64,000 nucleotides of DNA, from assembly GCA_026873275.1 (NCBI GenBank), contig JANTUC010000015.1, positions 558,001 to 622,000 on the forward strand, given 5' to 3'. The translations under genes and the position numbers were made by a program. The DNA is from Pseudopithomyces maydicus (lineage: Eukaryota; Ascomycota; Dothideomycetes; Pleosporales; Didymosphaeriaceae). Of this stretch, positions 1 to 11,966 are shown piece by piece (within the stretch, counting starts at the first letter, position 1; each line of letters opens with the position of its first letter). The notes below the pieces were generated by a model. It made no database searches and was not told the origin of the DNA. It saw only the letters and a list, made by a program, of their open reading frames with translations.

Positions 1-904
1 TGATATGGTCTTCTGCGGTCTTCTGCAGCCGAACGCTTCGCGCCGACCCACTGCCACCGCTTACTCGGAGGGGGTAAACTAGGTACCCCGCCCACTCGTA
101 CCAGAAGTCCCTCGGCACCCAAGACCCCCAAACCGCACCACCAGATCTGGTGGTCCCTTGGGATCGGAGCGGGAAGATGCGAGGCGTTGCCCTGCATCAC
201 CACCTGCGCCGGCGCCTGCGCGGCCCTCAAACAGGAAAATCTTCACCGCAGCCTGGTCTGAATCAACAAGTCGATTTTTGGTAATCAAAGCGCGAGCAAA
301 AAGCCCCCCATTTTTTGGTAGAGACCCCCACACCACCGTGTATGGAGACACGAACCCCACGACCAGAAACGCCTTGAAACCAACAACCACCCCAGAACAC
401 CTTTGCACCGTTTGCACTAACCACCGAGCTGCGTATATAGCGCAATGTCATCAACGTGGCCAAGGCCGCTACAGAAATCCCATCCAGCGCCACAAATGCT
501 CATTGGTACGTAGGTAAGAAAATGACCTGCCGTGCAACGGGAACAGCAAGCCATGTGAACGGTGGAAAACACAGCCGAACCATAGCTTTTTTTGTTTCCA
601 ATACGTACGAAGAGGGGTTCCTTGGAAAAAAAAAGAAGAAGAAAAGTTTTGATATACAACCAATTAAGAAAAATATACGCGGTCCTGGGTTTTGGATTCG
701 AGGCAAAGAAAGGCGGGGCGGTTCCGCAATCGACCGGCATACCCCCCAGCCTGCAGAACGAACTAATATCAATATGTGGACGATCATTATCGAAACGCTG
801 AGAACAGCATGCACTGTGCGATATGCGACATGCTACTGCAGGCCGCCAGCTGCAGGTTCCGGCTCAATGCAGAAGCGAGGTCGACCTTGGTGAAGAAATT
901 TGTC
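1..904. other. Intergenic, no gene recognised
   Basis: Short open frames exist on both strands, the longest about 145 codons on the plus strand at 456-893, but none has a recognisable domain, a signal peptide or a family-like composition, and they overlap each other in several frames. The right end is the 3' flank of the minus-strand PQ-loop gene. An A/G-rich run lies at about 624-650. Confidence 0.5.
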
Positions 905-2514
905 TCAACCACGACGGCTGTCAGATATGACCGCCTTCTCAGGGATCTCCAGGGTCCCTTCGGTCGTGTTGCTCGCATTCGTCTCTGTGTGTTGGTCTGC
1001 CACGGGCTTCTCCGAGAGCTGTGGTCTTTCGACGTGGGCTGCCTCCATGTCGGCGATTGTCTCGGAGGAATCTGTCCGCTCGAGTTTCTTGGAAGGATGC
1101 GCGTCAACATATTCATCGTATGACATGCCCAGCTTCTTAGCCTCGCGGCGAATGTGTCGTACACGCCAGAGCCAAATTGCTTGTGAAAGGAAGATGCCGG
1201 TTTCCAGCGTCATACTGTTGGTTGTCAGCATCCTATTTCTTTTGCAAACAACGCATCTACCCACGCTACAATGTACATGGAACCGCCGAGTACATCAAAT
1301 GTGTGTTGAGCAACTGTGCTGAGTCAGCTTGGCCAATGGCAGGTCGCAATGGGATGGTGAGACGGACCTAGAGCCATCAAAGAGAAGAATGCACCAGAGT
1401 AATCGATGAGAAGAAACCAGAAATCTAAATCTGTAAGCTGAAGCATCACTACCCATTTACGAGTAACGTACCGATGCCGATGACACGACCTTGTCGCTTG
1501 GCCAGTTCGAAGTAGGGCATGATCAATCCCAAGCATTGCATGACAGACGCCAGGATGGCCATCATCATCATTGGCCATTCGACACCTTTGTAGTATGGAA
1601 TCTTGTTCGATTAGCTTGAAATTTTTTGTATTTCTCGACCTGAAGAGACATACACGGAGTGTAACAATAAGAATAGCTTCAGTCGCAGCGAAAGCAACAG
1701 CCATGCCCAGCGTGGCTGCGGTTGCCGTCCAAGCCCTCCATTTACTGAAATTTGTCAATACTATTCAATTCTATACTGGATTGTAGTCCAGTTACTCACT
1801 TGCTGTAATATAGTGTTTGGCCCCAAGCAATAAGGGTAAGGCCGCCGAAACACTGTGGTTGTAACTGTAGTGCCAAACTGAATTTCTGTACTGAGGATTA
1901 GTATCTGATATCAACCTTATATTGGGAGAAATTACCTGAACAATTGCATAAACTCCAAATGGTACAGCACCTGGTTATGATCAGCCTGCGTACTCGTTCT
2001 GCAACACTCGGGTGCATGTACATGAAGCCCACAACATGAGCATTGTCCCCGGCAAGCCATCGGTGTTTTTTCGTCGCCAGTTGTGCCATATTCTTTGGTT
2101 TGTGAGCGTGTGTTCGATACGAGGTCGGACGAGCGGTCTTACTGTGGAAGTATCTGCAGGAAGTTAGTAACATTCAGCAGCCAGTGGGAGATTTCTATGG
2201 TTGCTTACTTGAACGCACCAGCAACTGTAACATCGGTCTGTCAGTGTCATACATTAACACGATAGTGATCGGGCTTGGCTTACACTGTATAAGGTTAGCA
2301 TGTGTCTTGAAGTGCTGTTCTACGCAAACCGAACTTACCAGTTCCGAGGGTCTAGAATCATGGACACTTTGGTCAGTATAAAAGCGCTGATGCATAGTTA
2401 AAAGAAGTGCATACCCCGAGGATATCTGCTGCCTGGATTCAGAGTCAGTAACGAACGACAAGGCGAGCTGGTTAGGATACCTACAGGTGGGATTGACTCT
2501 TGAGGTTTCGTCAT
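905..2514 (-). CDS. PQ-loop repeat membrane protein (multi-exon)
   Basis: Integral membrane protein of the PQ-loop (MtN3/KDELR-like) superfamily, whose members include lysosomal/vacuolar amino-acid exporters; the substrate here is unknown. The gene is cut into about eight short exons. After splicing, the first PQ-loop reads CWCVQILPQIWHNWRRK, followed by NTDGLPGTMLMLW and a hydrophobic segment (AVPFGVYAIVQ). Next come QPQCFGG, a TM helix ending GQTLYY, then KWRAWTATAATLGMAVAFA. The second repeat contains MQCLGLIMPYFELAKRQGR, then DYSGAFFSLMAL, and the last exon begins LETGIFLSQAIWLW and ends in an acidic polar tail. The chosen ATG at 2514 begins MTKPQESIPP. The first two or three exons (about 2330-2514) are the least certain because several junctions compete. 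The family call is firm; the exact 5' structure is not. Confidence 0.8.
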
Positions 2515-5500
2515 GGTGTCGAGGTCTTCCTGGTTTGATGTGTAGAAAAAGGTACGAAAGGGAAAACCGGGGAAGAGAAATTATAAACAAGCTAAAACGG
2601 TGATCCAGGAACAATTCACTAAAGCAGAGGTGGGGACAGCGCTGTGGCTTTATGGTGCAGGCGTAGATGACGCTAGTATGTGCTGTAGGCGTACGACTTG
2701 GTCTGTAGCTGCACCACTATGACATTGCAAGGCCACGATGACAACAAACAGGTGCATAGTGGGCCCGGGCAAATATATGGGCGACATTGAATGCACGAAA
2801 AGAGCCCACCGTCTCCACCCGTGGGCGGAGATGGCAAAGTGCATCAGCCCTGGACCATGGAGAGCTTGGCGTGCTTCATTGACAAAGCTACCTACTAGAG
2901 TATCGAAGGGGCGTTTTTACTAGTCCACCGCGAGAGTCGCGTGCAAAAAAGGTGCGGAGGCGGCAAAGGTGTGCACGGTTGAGGAACGGTGGGTTTGGGG
3001 AGGATCAGTGTTCGGAACGGGACCCCCTGGTCATGTCTCCGAGGTGGGATTCCCATGGACAGGCATGGTGTGGTGCTAATGGTTCGAGGGTGGGATAGCG
3101 ACCGGACGAGCGTTCAGCTACCCAGGGAATGCACGCCGTCATTGGTGCAGGCCAGGCTCAGCAGGCGCTCCCGCTTTTTTCCTCTCTCGCGCTTCTCCAT
3201 GCACACGTGTGAAGTCGACTCAGTCAGTACATGGCGGAAGAGCCGTCTGGCTCCCCGATTGATGGCTGCATAAGGAGCATGCAGGACGGACCAGGGTAGC
3301 AATGGCCACTGAGGCGAGGCACAAGAGGGTGACGGGTTCTCAATGAAGATCCTTGCACGGCGAGGTGCCAGAGTAAGCCTCTCACTGGCGCCGCACGCGT
3401 CCGCAACCGATGGCTCAGCTGATATCAGGACTGCAAGAATACCTGACGGATGCAAGTCTGCGGTCAACGCAGCCACAGTGACACAAGCGGTACCTATTGT
3501 CTTCCCTGGTAGCCCAGAGCCGCGACGGTGGAGCCAGTCTCAGGGATCGGCGCATAGCTTCGCAGTGCTGAGGCCGTCTCGCCGCTGGAGGCTCTGTTCC
3601 CCATCCGAGCGCCGCTAACGTAATCACCATTCAAGCTGTTCGTCCAACATGGCTCGTCCCTCAAGTGTTGTTTGTGTGTCCTGTGCCGCATTCAAACACC
3701 ATGCGCTCTGCCACACAGCTCCGAAGCACCTGCGGCAAGTGGCATGCTGGCCCATGGGCAACCTCCTGCAAACATCTGGGACGGTGCGAGGGTAGTGCAC
3801 AGTTCCACACTGGCGCGCCGTTAGCCCACTGCCCTTACCTTAGTCGAACACCTAGTGAACCCCTCTTCGATTTCTTTCCCTACGCGCGCAAACCGCGACA
3901 AGCCTTTCCATCTCGATCACATTGACCCAGGCGGGGTCGAGGCTGTGCAATCTGAGACAAAAGCTCAAGAGCAATGCCGATCGACGAACCTCCGTTCGCA
4001 CATAGACATCCCACCATCTGCACGTGTCCGTCAGAAATGTGACTCTGACCAAACCCACCAAACCCATCCCATCTGCGCGCAGATGCCGTCACTCGATCCT
4101 TTCCATCTCCACCCACGCCGTGTCCTCTTCACCTCTCGCCCACTACCCACCGCTGCAGTCAGCACTACTTAACCTGCTTCGCCATTGCTTGTGCAGTGTT
4201 CCCAGGAAGCAAAGTCATCTTATCCATATCAACCTCGTCGAGGCCACCTTTGCAAGGATAATCGAGCTGTTTGCCCCGTGAAAACTGCCATCGCTCTAGA
4301 GGCCAATAGGCAGGTTGTCTTTGCGAAGCAATAGCACAGCTCATGAATCATTCTCTGCCGTCGGCTGCATCTATCCTGCAGTCGTGCTTTTAGTAGGTGT
4401 GGCACTCGGCGCCAAACTGGACCCAGCGTGCTTCGACAAGGACCTCATCTACATGCATCTACATGCAGAACCGCCTAGACGTTCGGAACCCAGGCAACTA
4501 TGGCTTCGGTACGGCTCTCGGATACGCTGACCAGCATCGGCATGCCGGTCTGCAGCAAGCATCCCAAGGCGGTTGAAAGGTGCACCACAAGACATGATGA
4601 TTCGTGAGGGTAAACGACATAATCCGTAAGACAGTTGATTATGGGGGTGGGTGCTGGCCCACCACCTATTGGCGGCCTCGGAAACTTCCCCCAGTCCCTG
4701 GGTAACGAGCTGTTCCGTACGGTAAGTTTTGCGCCTTCTTCCGTTGCATCGCAGAAGCTGTTTGCGGCCGACCGTGGCGGCGTAGCCGATGCCGTCACGC
4801 ATCTAGATCTGCGTCCACATACTGGCTGAAGTCGAATCATGCTCGCCTGCATGTCCTCACCTTCCTGGTCATGGTCCGGATCCTAGACACCTGCCGAATT
4901 ATTCGTCAAGAACTGCGTATGGTAGCAACAATTTTATACAAACTAGCAGAGCATACGCATGAGTTGTATGCCAGTGATGCCTTAGATGGTCCATCGTAGT
5001 GTTGACTGGAATCGTTGATGATCTGGTGAACTGGAACAGTAAATAGAAAGCCCGTATCAAGTGCTATTCCCGCCGTTCGAGTGCTGAAAGTTACCCGAGA
5101 GCCTGTTTTCTCTCGAGATGTTAAGGGTTTGACACCCCGTACTGCCCTCTCCTCGGTAGCTTGGATGACATGGGATTGGAGCCCAAGAGTGCATTTATGC
5201 ATGTGACGACAACGCAGCACTACTCACCGATCAATCCGAAGAGGAAGCGGTACACGACGGACGTATCTGCAAGTATACACCGATGCGGGAAGCTACGCGG
5301 CCCACACAATGATACGGAACCGAGGCGTTTCCATCTTTTATGACTATATCAAGGCGCTGGACCCCTTGCCTTGCATGCGACAAACCAGGGTACATGGTTT
5401 TGTACGGCTATGCTTTGGAGCCCAATTCAGCCATCCGGCTGTCTTTTCTCCAGATGCCCTCTCTTCGACCGATCAGGCAGTTTCCTTGCTCATCGATGAT

Positions 5501-6699
5501 GTTATCGTGCTATCAAGATGGGCGACAAGAGCCGTGCCGTGAATTGATTTTGCCGAAATGCAACGTGTTGTTGCAGTTGTGAAGTGGTGAGGGACAGTAG
5601 GATGTTGCCGCAGGGTCAGTGGAATCTGGGGAAGGCAGCGACGGGCCAGGAAAGAGCACCTGGACGAACGTCGTTAGTCATTCTATCACATCACTATCTA
5701 GTAGACCACCTGGACATGGACAGGTGGAGCCACGGGCGTCGCTTTTGTCCTTGGTCAGTTCAGTGGAAGAATCGTTGATAAGCACGATTGGCATACACAG
5801 ATGGCATGGAAGAACATAGCAAGAATGGACCAGGAAACTCTGTTTGGAGATTGCGAAAGAAGGCGAGCCCGGCTTGAGGAGAGCCATCTTGCGTGATTGA
5901 AACGCATCTAATCATGGTCGATGTAGCTCAAGGGGCCAGACTAGTCTTGCCACAAGAAGGACGTCGGTTGCGCATGGTGCAGATGGACCTACATGTGGCT
6001 ATGCAGACAGGGCTACCAATTCGCTACGCGAGCTCAGGGTACCGTACCAAACATGCCTGTATCCGGCCGGCTCTTTTTCTCGTGCATAGGAAAGCCCACG
6101 CTTCAGTAAGCTGGTTTTGGACACCATGACGGTATCCTCGCCAGGTTCCCCTCACGGTGCCGTTGCATTGCTTTGCATCTGCCAAGCTCTGTCAACTGAT
6201 CTGAATCAGAAACAGAATGCAGCTACGTCTTGAAAGAATAATACCAGCTGGCATATCCATGACGGAGATAGCCTCTTATCTGCACTCTGTTGCCCAAAAC
6301 CCTTTCACGCCTAGTCCGCTATACAGCATGAATAAGGTACGAGATAACGACAAGTGCAGATAGAACGGGACATTATGAACCAATCAAGGTGAATTACTAA
6401 TTCCTACATGGAATGCAAAAGGGGGAATAAATATCGAAGAGTAAGAAAACATAAGAGAAGAGTGTCAGGTCATGACAATTACCTGGTCCTGGTAGGAAAT
6501 GTGTAACCGCTGGGGCGAGAAAAATAAGATGGCCCCAATGGTTTTCAACCCAGCGCTCTTCGATATCTGCAGTGCAAGCCGACCATTACCAACGCCCTTT
6601 GCAGCACAGATTTTGTTCCTGATATATGACCGCAAACGATGTCGCATCGTACGCCCGGGAGGTGAATTCAAATGCTCTCCACCGCTCCACATTATTTGC
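2515..6699. other. 4.2-kb intergenic region, no intact gene
   Basis: No convincing gene. All frames are short and mutually overlapping. Two stretches on the minus strand look weakly gene-like. One is an ATG-started 69-codon frame ending at 5678 (starts MALLKPGSPSFAIS). The other is about 5230-5343, where a frame reading DTSVVYRFLFGLIG ends exactly at a GTGAGT donor-like site. They could be a gene relic or an unresolved multi-exon gene, but no family could be assigned. Confidence 0.4.
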
Positions 6700-8084
6700 T
6701 TATGCTTCGTCGGCCTCGTGCTGCTCCTGTAGCTGGCCGCTCTGCTCCCTGTGCATACGGGCTTCAATCTCCTTCAACTGGCTCTCACGAGCCAGCAATT
6801 CTTGCCGCTTCTCGTTGATCTCGCGCTGTACCTTGACCTCGATCTCACGCAGCTTCTCCTCTTCACGGCGGAGCTGCTCCTCCTTCAGGCGTACGGACTG
6901 GCTGGCGAGGTCTTCAGGGTTCATAGACGAGTCACTGTATCAGGTCAGTATAAGAAGAATCAACTGAAAAGGGATGGACATACGCTCCAGCACCGCCCTC
7001 AACACTCTTGCTGAGCTTCTCGGTACGGTAGTTCTCGTAAAGGAAGTCGTGTGTGATTTCCTTGAGATCGGCCAAGTGGCTGTGAAGCAAAGCGCTCCGC
7101 ACGGCCAAGAAGTCCGAGTGACGCGGGTTGTCCACCTCGACGATACCCCAGGGGTACTGGCGGGCACGAACCCTGCGGCCATTGACCTCAATGACATCCT
7201 CTGAGCCAACAATAGCGAAGGGCATCAAGCCGCGGAGCTCGGCGTTCTCCTCTACTGTGTCTTCATCGTCCTCTTCGATGTCGTACGGGAAGTTGTAGAC
7301 GGGGATGCGGTAGTGCTCAATATCCTCCATGACGAGCTTCTTGGACTCGGCGAGCTCGGCAGGGGTGAGCGAATCGGCCTTTCCGATGACGGGGATAACA
7401 TTGACGCGGGGAGACAGGCGCTTCATGAGCTCAATGTCGAGTTCGCGGAGGCTACGATGTGTCAGCGTAGGGAGATTGAAGAGCAGGGAAGGACATACCC
7501 ATGGCCTGTGGGGGTGATGAAGTACAACATGACATGCACGCGGTTATCCCTGAAGCGCGGGTTACGCTTGATACGGCTCTCCTCGGCAAGAATGTCATCG
7601 TATTGTCGCTCGAGGTATCCGACGATCTCTGAGAAGCTGGATGACATGTAAGCTAGGGGTCGCGTGGTGGGTGGATGATGCCTACCTGGCCTCGTTGTCG
7701 ATCTGGTCTCCGAAGCCGGGGGTGTCGACGATGGTGAGCGAGATGCGGGTGCCTTCCTCGTCGAGTTCTGTTGGCAGTCAGCATGGGATCGGACGGTAGG
7801 ACAAGGCAGGGCGGACGGACCAACGGTGACGGGGGAGATCTTGACACCCTCCTCAACATGTGCTGTGTTGGGGTCCTCGGTGTCCTTGTGCTCGAGAACC
7901 TGCTTGCCGCAGAGGGTGTTGACGAAGGTGGTGCGGCCTGTGCCTGAGGCACCGCAGACCATCAGGCAGAACTGGATGCCCTTCTTGACATTCTTCTTCC
8001 TGCGCGTCTTGAGCATCTGCGGGCGGGTTAGTGTTGGGGGTGGCAGGGAGGGCGGACAGGAAGCTCAGGGCGTACCGAAGACAT
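6700..8084 (-). CDS. CDC11: Septin, Cdc11/AspA type
   Basis: Filament-forming GTPase-fold protein of the septin ring that organises septation, hyphal branching and the cell cortex. Exon 1 encodes only MSS; the second exon begins MLKTRRKKNVKKG. The P-loop around residues 25-33 reads GASGTGRTT, with arginine where most septins have lysine, which together with the sequence following it points to the Cdc11 group rather than Cdc3, Cdc10 or Cdc12. Spliced exons give the switch motif DTPGFGD and then the GKAD motif. The septin-unique region includes ARQYPWGIVEVDN and DFLYENYRTEKLS. The last exon is a strongly charged coiled coil (LKEEQLRREEEKLREIEVK) typical of septin C-termini. Four to five short introns interrupt it. 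The gene lies head-to-head with the PROPPIN gene across about 950 bases. Confidence 0.93.
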
Positions 8085-9037
8085 ATTGAAAGCGGAATGC
8101 GGGCGAAGGGGGACGGGTGGATGTGCAGGCCTGGAGACAAGATGTCGACGTCGGCGCGATGGGGCGTCGTGCGGAGGTGTTGTTAGGAAATTTGGGACGT
8201 TGGCAGCTTCTCCTGCGCAATGCAAAGGGGCTCGCTAGCGGCCACCACCCCCGGCCGCCGCTCCCCATCACGGGCACCAATGGAGCCGTGCCTATCAGTG
8301 CTGGCGCGCAGCACCACCGCCATTGCCAGAGTTGTGCCTGACCTGCATTGAGTTTTTGACCGCTCCCCGACACGGCGCCGCATCGAACAGCAGCGGGCCC
8401 GGCACGCGGCATGGCCATGTCGATGGCGACGTCGACGCTCCGGAGCAGGCAGTGGGACGCGGCCACACGGACAGAGTACAGGGCATGCACCGGCCAGCTT
8501 GCGTCTGCATTTGCCTGTGCCATTGTTTTGTTTGCATCGTGACTGCTATCGATATTGATTGACATTGCCATTGCCATTGCCAGCCATTGCCAGCCATTGC
8601 GAGCAGCCCGCCTCGATTGCGGCTCCTCTGTTGTCGCTGCCCAGCGCCCACGAGCATGTCCCCCCAGCACTGCAGCATGGCGTGGCCCCTGTCTCCAGCG
8701 CTGCCCGGTGCTCGCTCTCCACCTGACTAGAGCCTCCGCGGCTGCCCTGCCAGAGCTCAGGCCCAGGATGCGGCTAGAGCCATGGAGCTTGGGCGCATGA
8801 CATACAAGCCAGCGGGCAGGCAACGCCTCACCCCACGCCAGCCCTCACCAGTCCAGCACCACCAACAACGCTCCCCACGCGCCTACAACGTCCCCTCGAC
8901 TGCTGGGAATATGGGCTGGAAATGCCGCCTTCGTACAACCGCCTCTCCACGCCGCCCATAAGGCCTCCTCAACTGCCCGCCCGGCCCGCACACGCCCGCC
9001 CCCAAACCCGCCATTACCACACACCCTGCGGCTCAAC
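8085..9037. promoter_or_regulatory. Divergent promoter region between septin and PROPPIN genes
   Basis: GC-rich 950-base region from which the septin (leftward) and PROPPIN (rightward) genes are both transcribed away. It holds a short CCATTG-type tandem repeat at about 8563-8600. Frames here, including a 252-codon minus-strand frame, have low-complexity Ala/Arg/Ser-rich translations and no recognised domain, so I treat them as chance frames in GC-rich DNA. No TATA box was evident. Confidence 0.55.
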
Positions 9038-10335
9038 ATGAACACCCGCCCGGTTCTCGACCCCGTCCGACAGCCCTTCGCCTTGGCCGTTGCCTTCAAC
9101 GCCGACAACACCTTCTTCTCCGTAGCCCACGAGTCGGGCTTCAAGGGCAAGTCCTTGCCCCCGCCCGCCCGCTTCCTATCTGCGCATACTGACCGCTACA
9201 GTCTTCAAGTCGTCGCAATGCGAACCACGGATCAGCCGAGGTATTTCGAGCATCGCCGCGCCTGTAAGCCATTTCTAACAGTGCGCAGACCTCAGCGGCG
9301 GCATAGGTTGTGCTGACATGGTGGGAACGACAAAATACATCATCCTGGCTGGAGGAGGAAAGGCACCGCATTTTCCATCCAACAAGGTGGGGATACTCTA
9401 TCAAACAAGCGCGGTTCGTGGGTAAGCCTACTGACAATCTGCAGATCCAGATATGGAACGACCAGCAGCACAAGGTTGCTGGCTCGCTCGAGCTCAAAGC
9501 ACCCGTTCTCGGTGTCCGCGCCTCGAAGGAATTTCTAGTCGTCGTCCTGCCTTTCCAGGTCAACGTCTATAGAATGGGAAACCCGCCGCAGAGCATCCAA
9601 CAATATGATACCTTGGAGAACTTCCATGGCTTGTGCTCCTTTGAAAACAACATCGTAGCCACGCTCGCTATAAACCCTGGCCATGTGCGCATCATCCGGC
9701 CCGCTGACGGAGATTTCAGTCCCCGCGTTACCTTCATCCCAGCTCACAATACTCGTCTACGAGCCGTCGCTCTCAACAAGAAAGGCGACATGGTGGCCAC
9801 CGCGAGCGAGAAAGGCACAATCATCCGCGTGTTTGCTGTCGAATCAGGTACCAAAATTGCAGAGTTCCGCCGTGGTATGGATGAGGCGGCCATATTTTCA
9901 TTAGCCTTCTCGCCGCACGATAAGATGCTCGCTGTGACCTCGGATAAGTCCACCGTGCATATTTTCATGCTTCCCAACGGCGTCCAGAAACCTGCAGACA
10001 TAGACCCCAAAACCCACAAATACGGATTTCTTGCCAAGGTTCCGTTGCTGCCTCGCCCCTTCTCGGACATGTATTCCAGCGCTTCTGCTCACTTCGAGAT
10101 GGGGGATGAGCTAGGCGGCTGGACCCAAAAATCAAAGGCTGGCGCTGAAGAGGCTCTCATCAAATACTCTCCAGAACGTGTTCCAACCAAAGGTCTCCTT
10201 GGCTGGTTAGATGACTCCACGTTCTTAATCATAGGTGCTGGTCAAGATGCTCGTTGGGAGAAATTTGTCGTCAATACCGATGAGACGGGCAAGGTTTTCA
10301 TCCGAAGCGTTGCCTGGAAGAACTATCTTGACTAG
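9038..10335 (+). CDS. HSV2: PROPPIN WD40 protein, HSV2/WIPI4-like autophagy factor
   Basis: Seven-bladed WD40 beta-propeller that binds PI3P/PI(3,5)P2 and works in autophagy or vacuole/endosome membrane traffic. Exons are 9038-9146, 9202-9240, 9289-9386 and 9445-10335, giving about 378 residues. Joined, they read AVAFNADNTFFSVAHESGFK, then VFKSSQCEPRISRDLSGGIG and IILAGGGKAPHFPSNK followed by IQIWNDQQ. The diagnostic FRRG phosphoinositide-binding motif is at residues 223-226 (AEFRRGMDEA), followed by the blade ending STVHIFML. The family is certain; assignment to HSV2/WIPI3-4 rather than ATG18 rests on shortness and blade sequences. The first intron (9147-9201) starts with GCAAGT, a GC-AG intron required to keep the frame. 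Convergent with the pectate lyase gene downstream. Confidence 0.92.
9147..9201 (+). other. GC-AG intron in the PROPPIN gene
   Basis: The 55-base intron begins GCAAGT and ends CTACAG. No GT donor nearby gives the correct frame: the next GT (9151) would shift the following exon out of the conserved FKSSQCEPRI reading. GCAAGT is the normal consensus for rare GC donors. Confidence 0.85.
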
Positions 10336-10712
10336 GCCACTTGATATCTCAACTTTGCCACAGTCATGATTTATGCACGATTGATGGATCTATAGTACAT
10401 ATGTGATAGGTGCAACGAACAAGGTAAACTACTTGGCTGCCAGGGCAAAGCAATACGCCGACGGCCAGTGAAGCGTTACTTGGATGTGCAACATGTTTCT
10501 TTCATTACATTTAGTTTTGATACCATCATTTGCACTTTCAGCGCGGAGTCACGGATGATCAGGAGAGATGGGTTGTATTTAGGTTATTCTCTACTTTTCG
10601 AGGTTCCCATCTCCGCTCTTCATAGCACAACCCGAATACTAGTTAAACATCATGGAACACCAACAAGATCAATTGGACTTTTGCAGAGGTGACGGTAGAA
10701 TGAAGAATATCC
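10336..10712. terminator. Convergent 3' flanks of the PROPPIN and pectate lyase genes
   Basis: A 377-base gap between two genes that run toward each other. It must hold both 3' untranslated regions and polyadenylation sites. I could not place either cleavage site precisely, and no separate gene is visible. Confidence 0.4.
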
Positions 10713-11966
10713 CTAATAGCCACTCGGCACAAGCGAGTTCGCCCAATCCTCAATATTCGTATAGCCGTTCCCGTCCTTGTCCTGCATCGCATCATCACTG
10801 TTCACGTCGAACCCCAGCTTCGTCTCCGCCGCGTCCGGAATTCCATCCCCATCCGTATCCGTCTGCTTCGTACCCCCGTTGATCGTCCCCACCCCGCCTG
10901 CAGCCGCCTCATCGCTAATCGTACCCCCCGACTTGCCATACGACTGAAGTTGCGTGATAAGCATCTTATCCACGGCATCTCGCACAAGACTGGCCCCAAC
11001 CTTGCTCATGACGAACGTCAGGGCGTCCGCTGCAGACAAGATCTTCGCCGGGGCCGGGAAGTTGAATTTCGAGGCCTGGATCGTCACGCCGCCGTAGTTT
11101 GACGACGAAGGGCTGATTTCCGCCCCATTAAGCACCCCGTTCTTATCGCTGTCGTAGAAGTTCTTCTCGACGTAGGCCTTGAACTGGGCATTTCCGCGGG
11201 TGAACGCCGTCACGCTCGTGCTCGGGCCGGAGATGAAGTAGTTCCCTATGATGTGTGCGTTTGACTCGCCGGCCGAGTCGCCGGCGATGTATCCACCGCC
11301 GCCGCCCCACGCGTAGACGACGTTGTTGGTGAAGTCGTTTGTGCCTTTGACCTTTGGATTGCGCGTCTTGTTGTCGATGTAGAGGTTGCGGAAGAGAGAG
11401 ATGCCGTTGCCGATGGAGGTTTGGATGAGCCCACCGCAGGAGTGTGTCTCGAGGCCCTGGCCGATGATGCTGTTTTGGATGGTGATGTTTCCCACAGCGC
11501 TGCCGGAGATGGAGAACGTTTCGTCGCGGCCCCAGGTTACACTTACGTGGTCGAAGATCATGTTGCTGCCTTCGGCGATGGTTATGGCGTCCTTGCCGGA
11601 GGTACCGCCCTTGCCCATTCGAATGCGAATGTAGCGGACAATGGCATCGTCGGCGTTGGAGAAGGACCACCCGTTGCCATAGACGGTGATGCCATCTCCT
11701 GGGGCGGTTTGGCCGAGGATGGTAATGCGTTTAGAGACAACCATACGATCTGTGATTTTGATGAGGCCGCCGACGGCGAATACAATGATGCGATCACTCT
11801 TCGACACTGCATCACGTAGAGAGCCAGACCCAGAGTCGTTTAGGTTGTTCACGATATAGACCGAGCCTTTGCGCCCTCCTACGGCATTACGACCGAAGCC
11901 TTCAGCGCCTGGGAAAGCAAGTCCGAGGGCAGAGGGGATCAGCAAAAGCAGTGGAAGGAACAGCAT
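10713..11966 (-). CDS. plyC: Secreted pectate lyase, plyC-like (PL1-type)
   Basis: Intronless 417-residue secreted enzyme predicted to cleave de-esterified pectin by beta-elimination in the plant cell wall. A hydrophobic signal peptide (MLFLPLLLLIPSALG) precedes the mature start AFPGAEGFGR. Body features of the right-handed parallel beta-helix fold include VYIVNNLNDSGSGSLRDAV, ITILGQTAPGDGI, VRYIRIRMG, and FDHVSVTWGRDE, then stacked Asn/Ser-rich turns. The C-terminus carries two aspartate-rich loops (DTDGDGIPDAAET and DKDGNGYTNIEDW) resembling calcium-binding EF-hand/thrombospondin-3 repeats, as known in the fungal pectate lyase C group. Length fits plyC proteins. No introns and a good signal peptide make the start at 11966 firm. 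Upstream there is only a weak TATA-like stretch at about 12030. Confidence 0.92.
   Translation of the reverse strand: MLFLPLLLLIPSALGLAFPGAEGFGRNAVGGRKGSVYIVNNLNDSGSGSLRDAVSKSDRIIVFAVGGLIKITDRMVVSKRITILGQTAPGDGITVYGNGWSFSNADDAIVRYIRIRMGKGGTSGKDAITIAEGSNMIFDHVSVTWGRDETFSISGSAVGNITIQNSIIGQGLETHSCGGLIQTSIGNGISLFRNLYIDNKTRNPKVKGTNDFTNNVVYAWGGGGGYIAGDSAGESNAHIIGNYFISGPSTSVTAFTRGNAQFKAYVEKNFYDSDKNGVLNGAEISPSSSNYGGVTIQASKFNFPAPAKILSAADALTFVMSKVGASLVRDAVDKMLITQLQSYGKSGGTISDEAAAGGVGTINGGTKQTDTDGDGIPDAAETKLGFDVNSDDAMQDKDGNGYTNIEDWANSLVPSGY

Noticed and set aside
8065..8823. 252-codon minus-strand frame between septin and PROPPIN genes
   Set aside because: Low-complexity Ala/Arg/Ser/Met translation in GC-rich promoter DNA; no family resemblance, and it overlaps the septin start.
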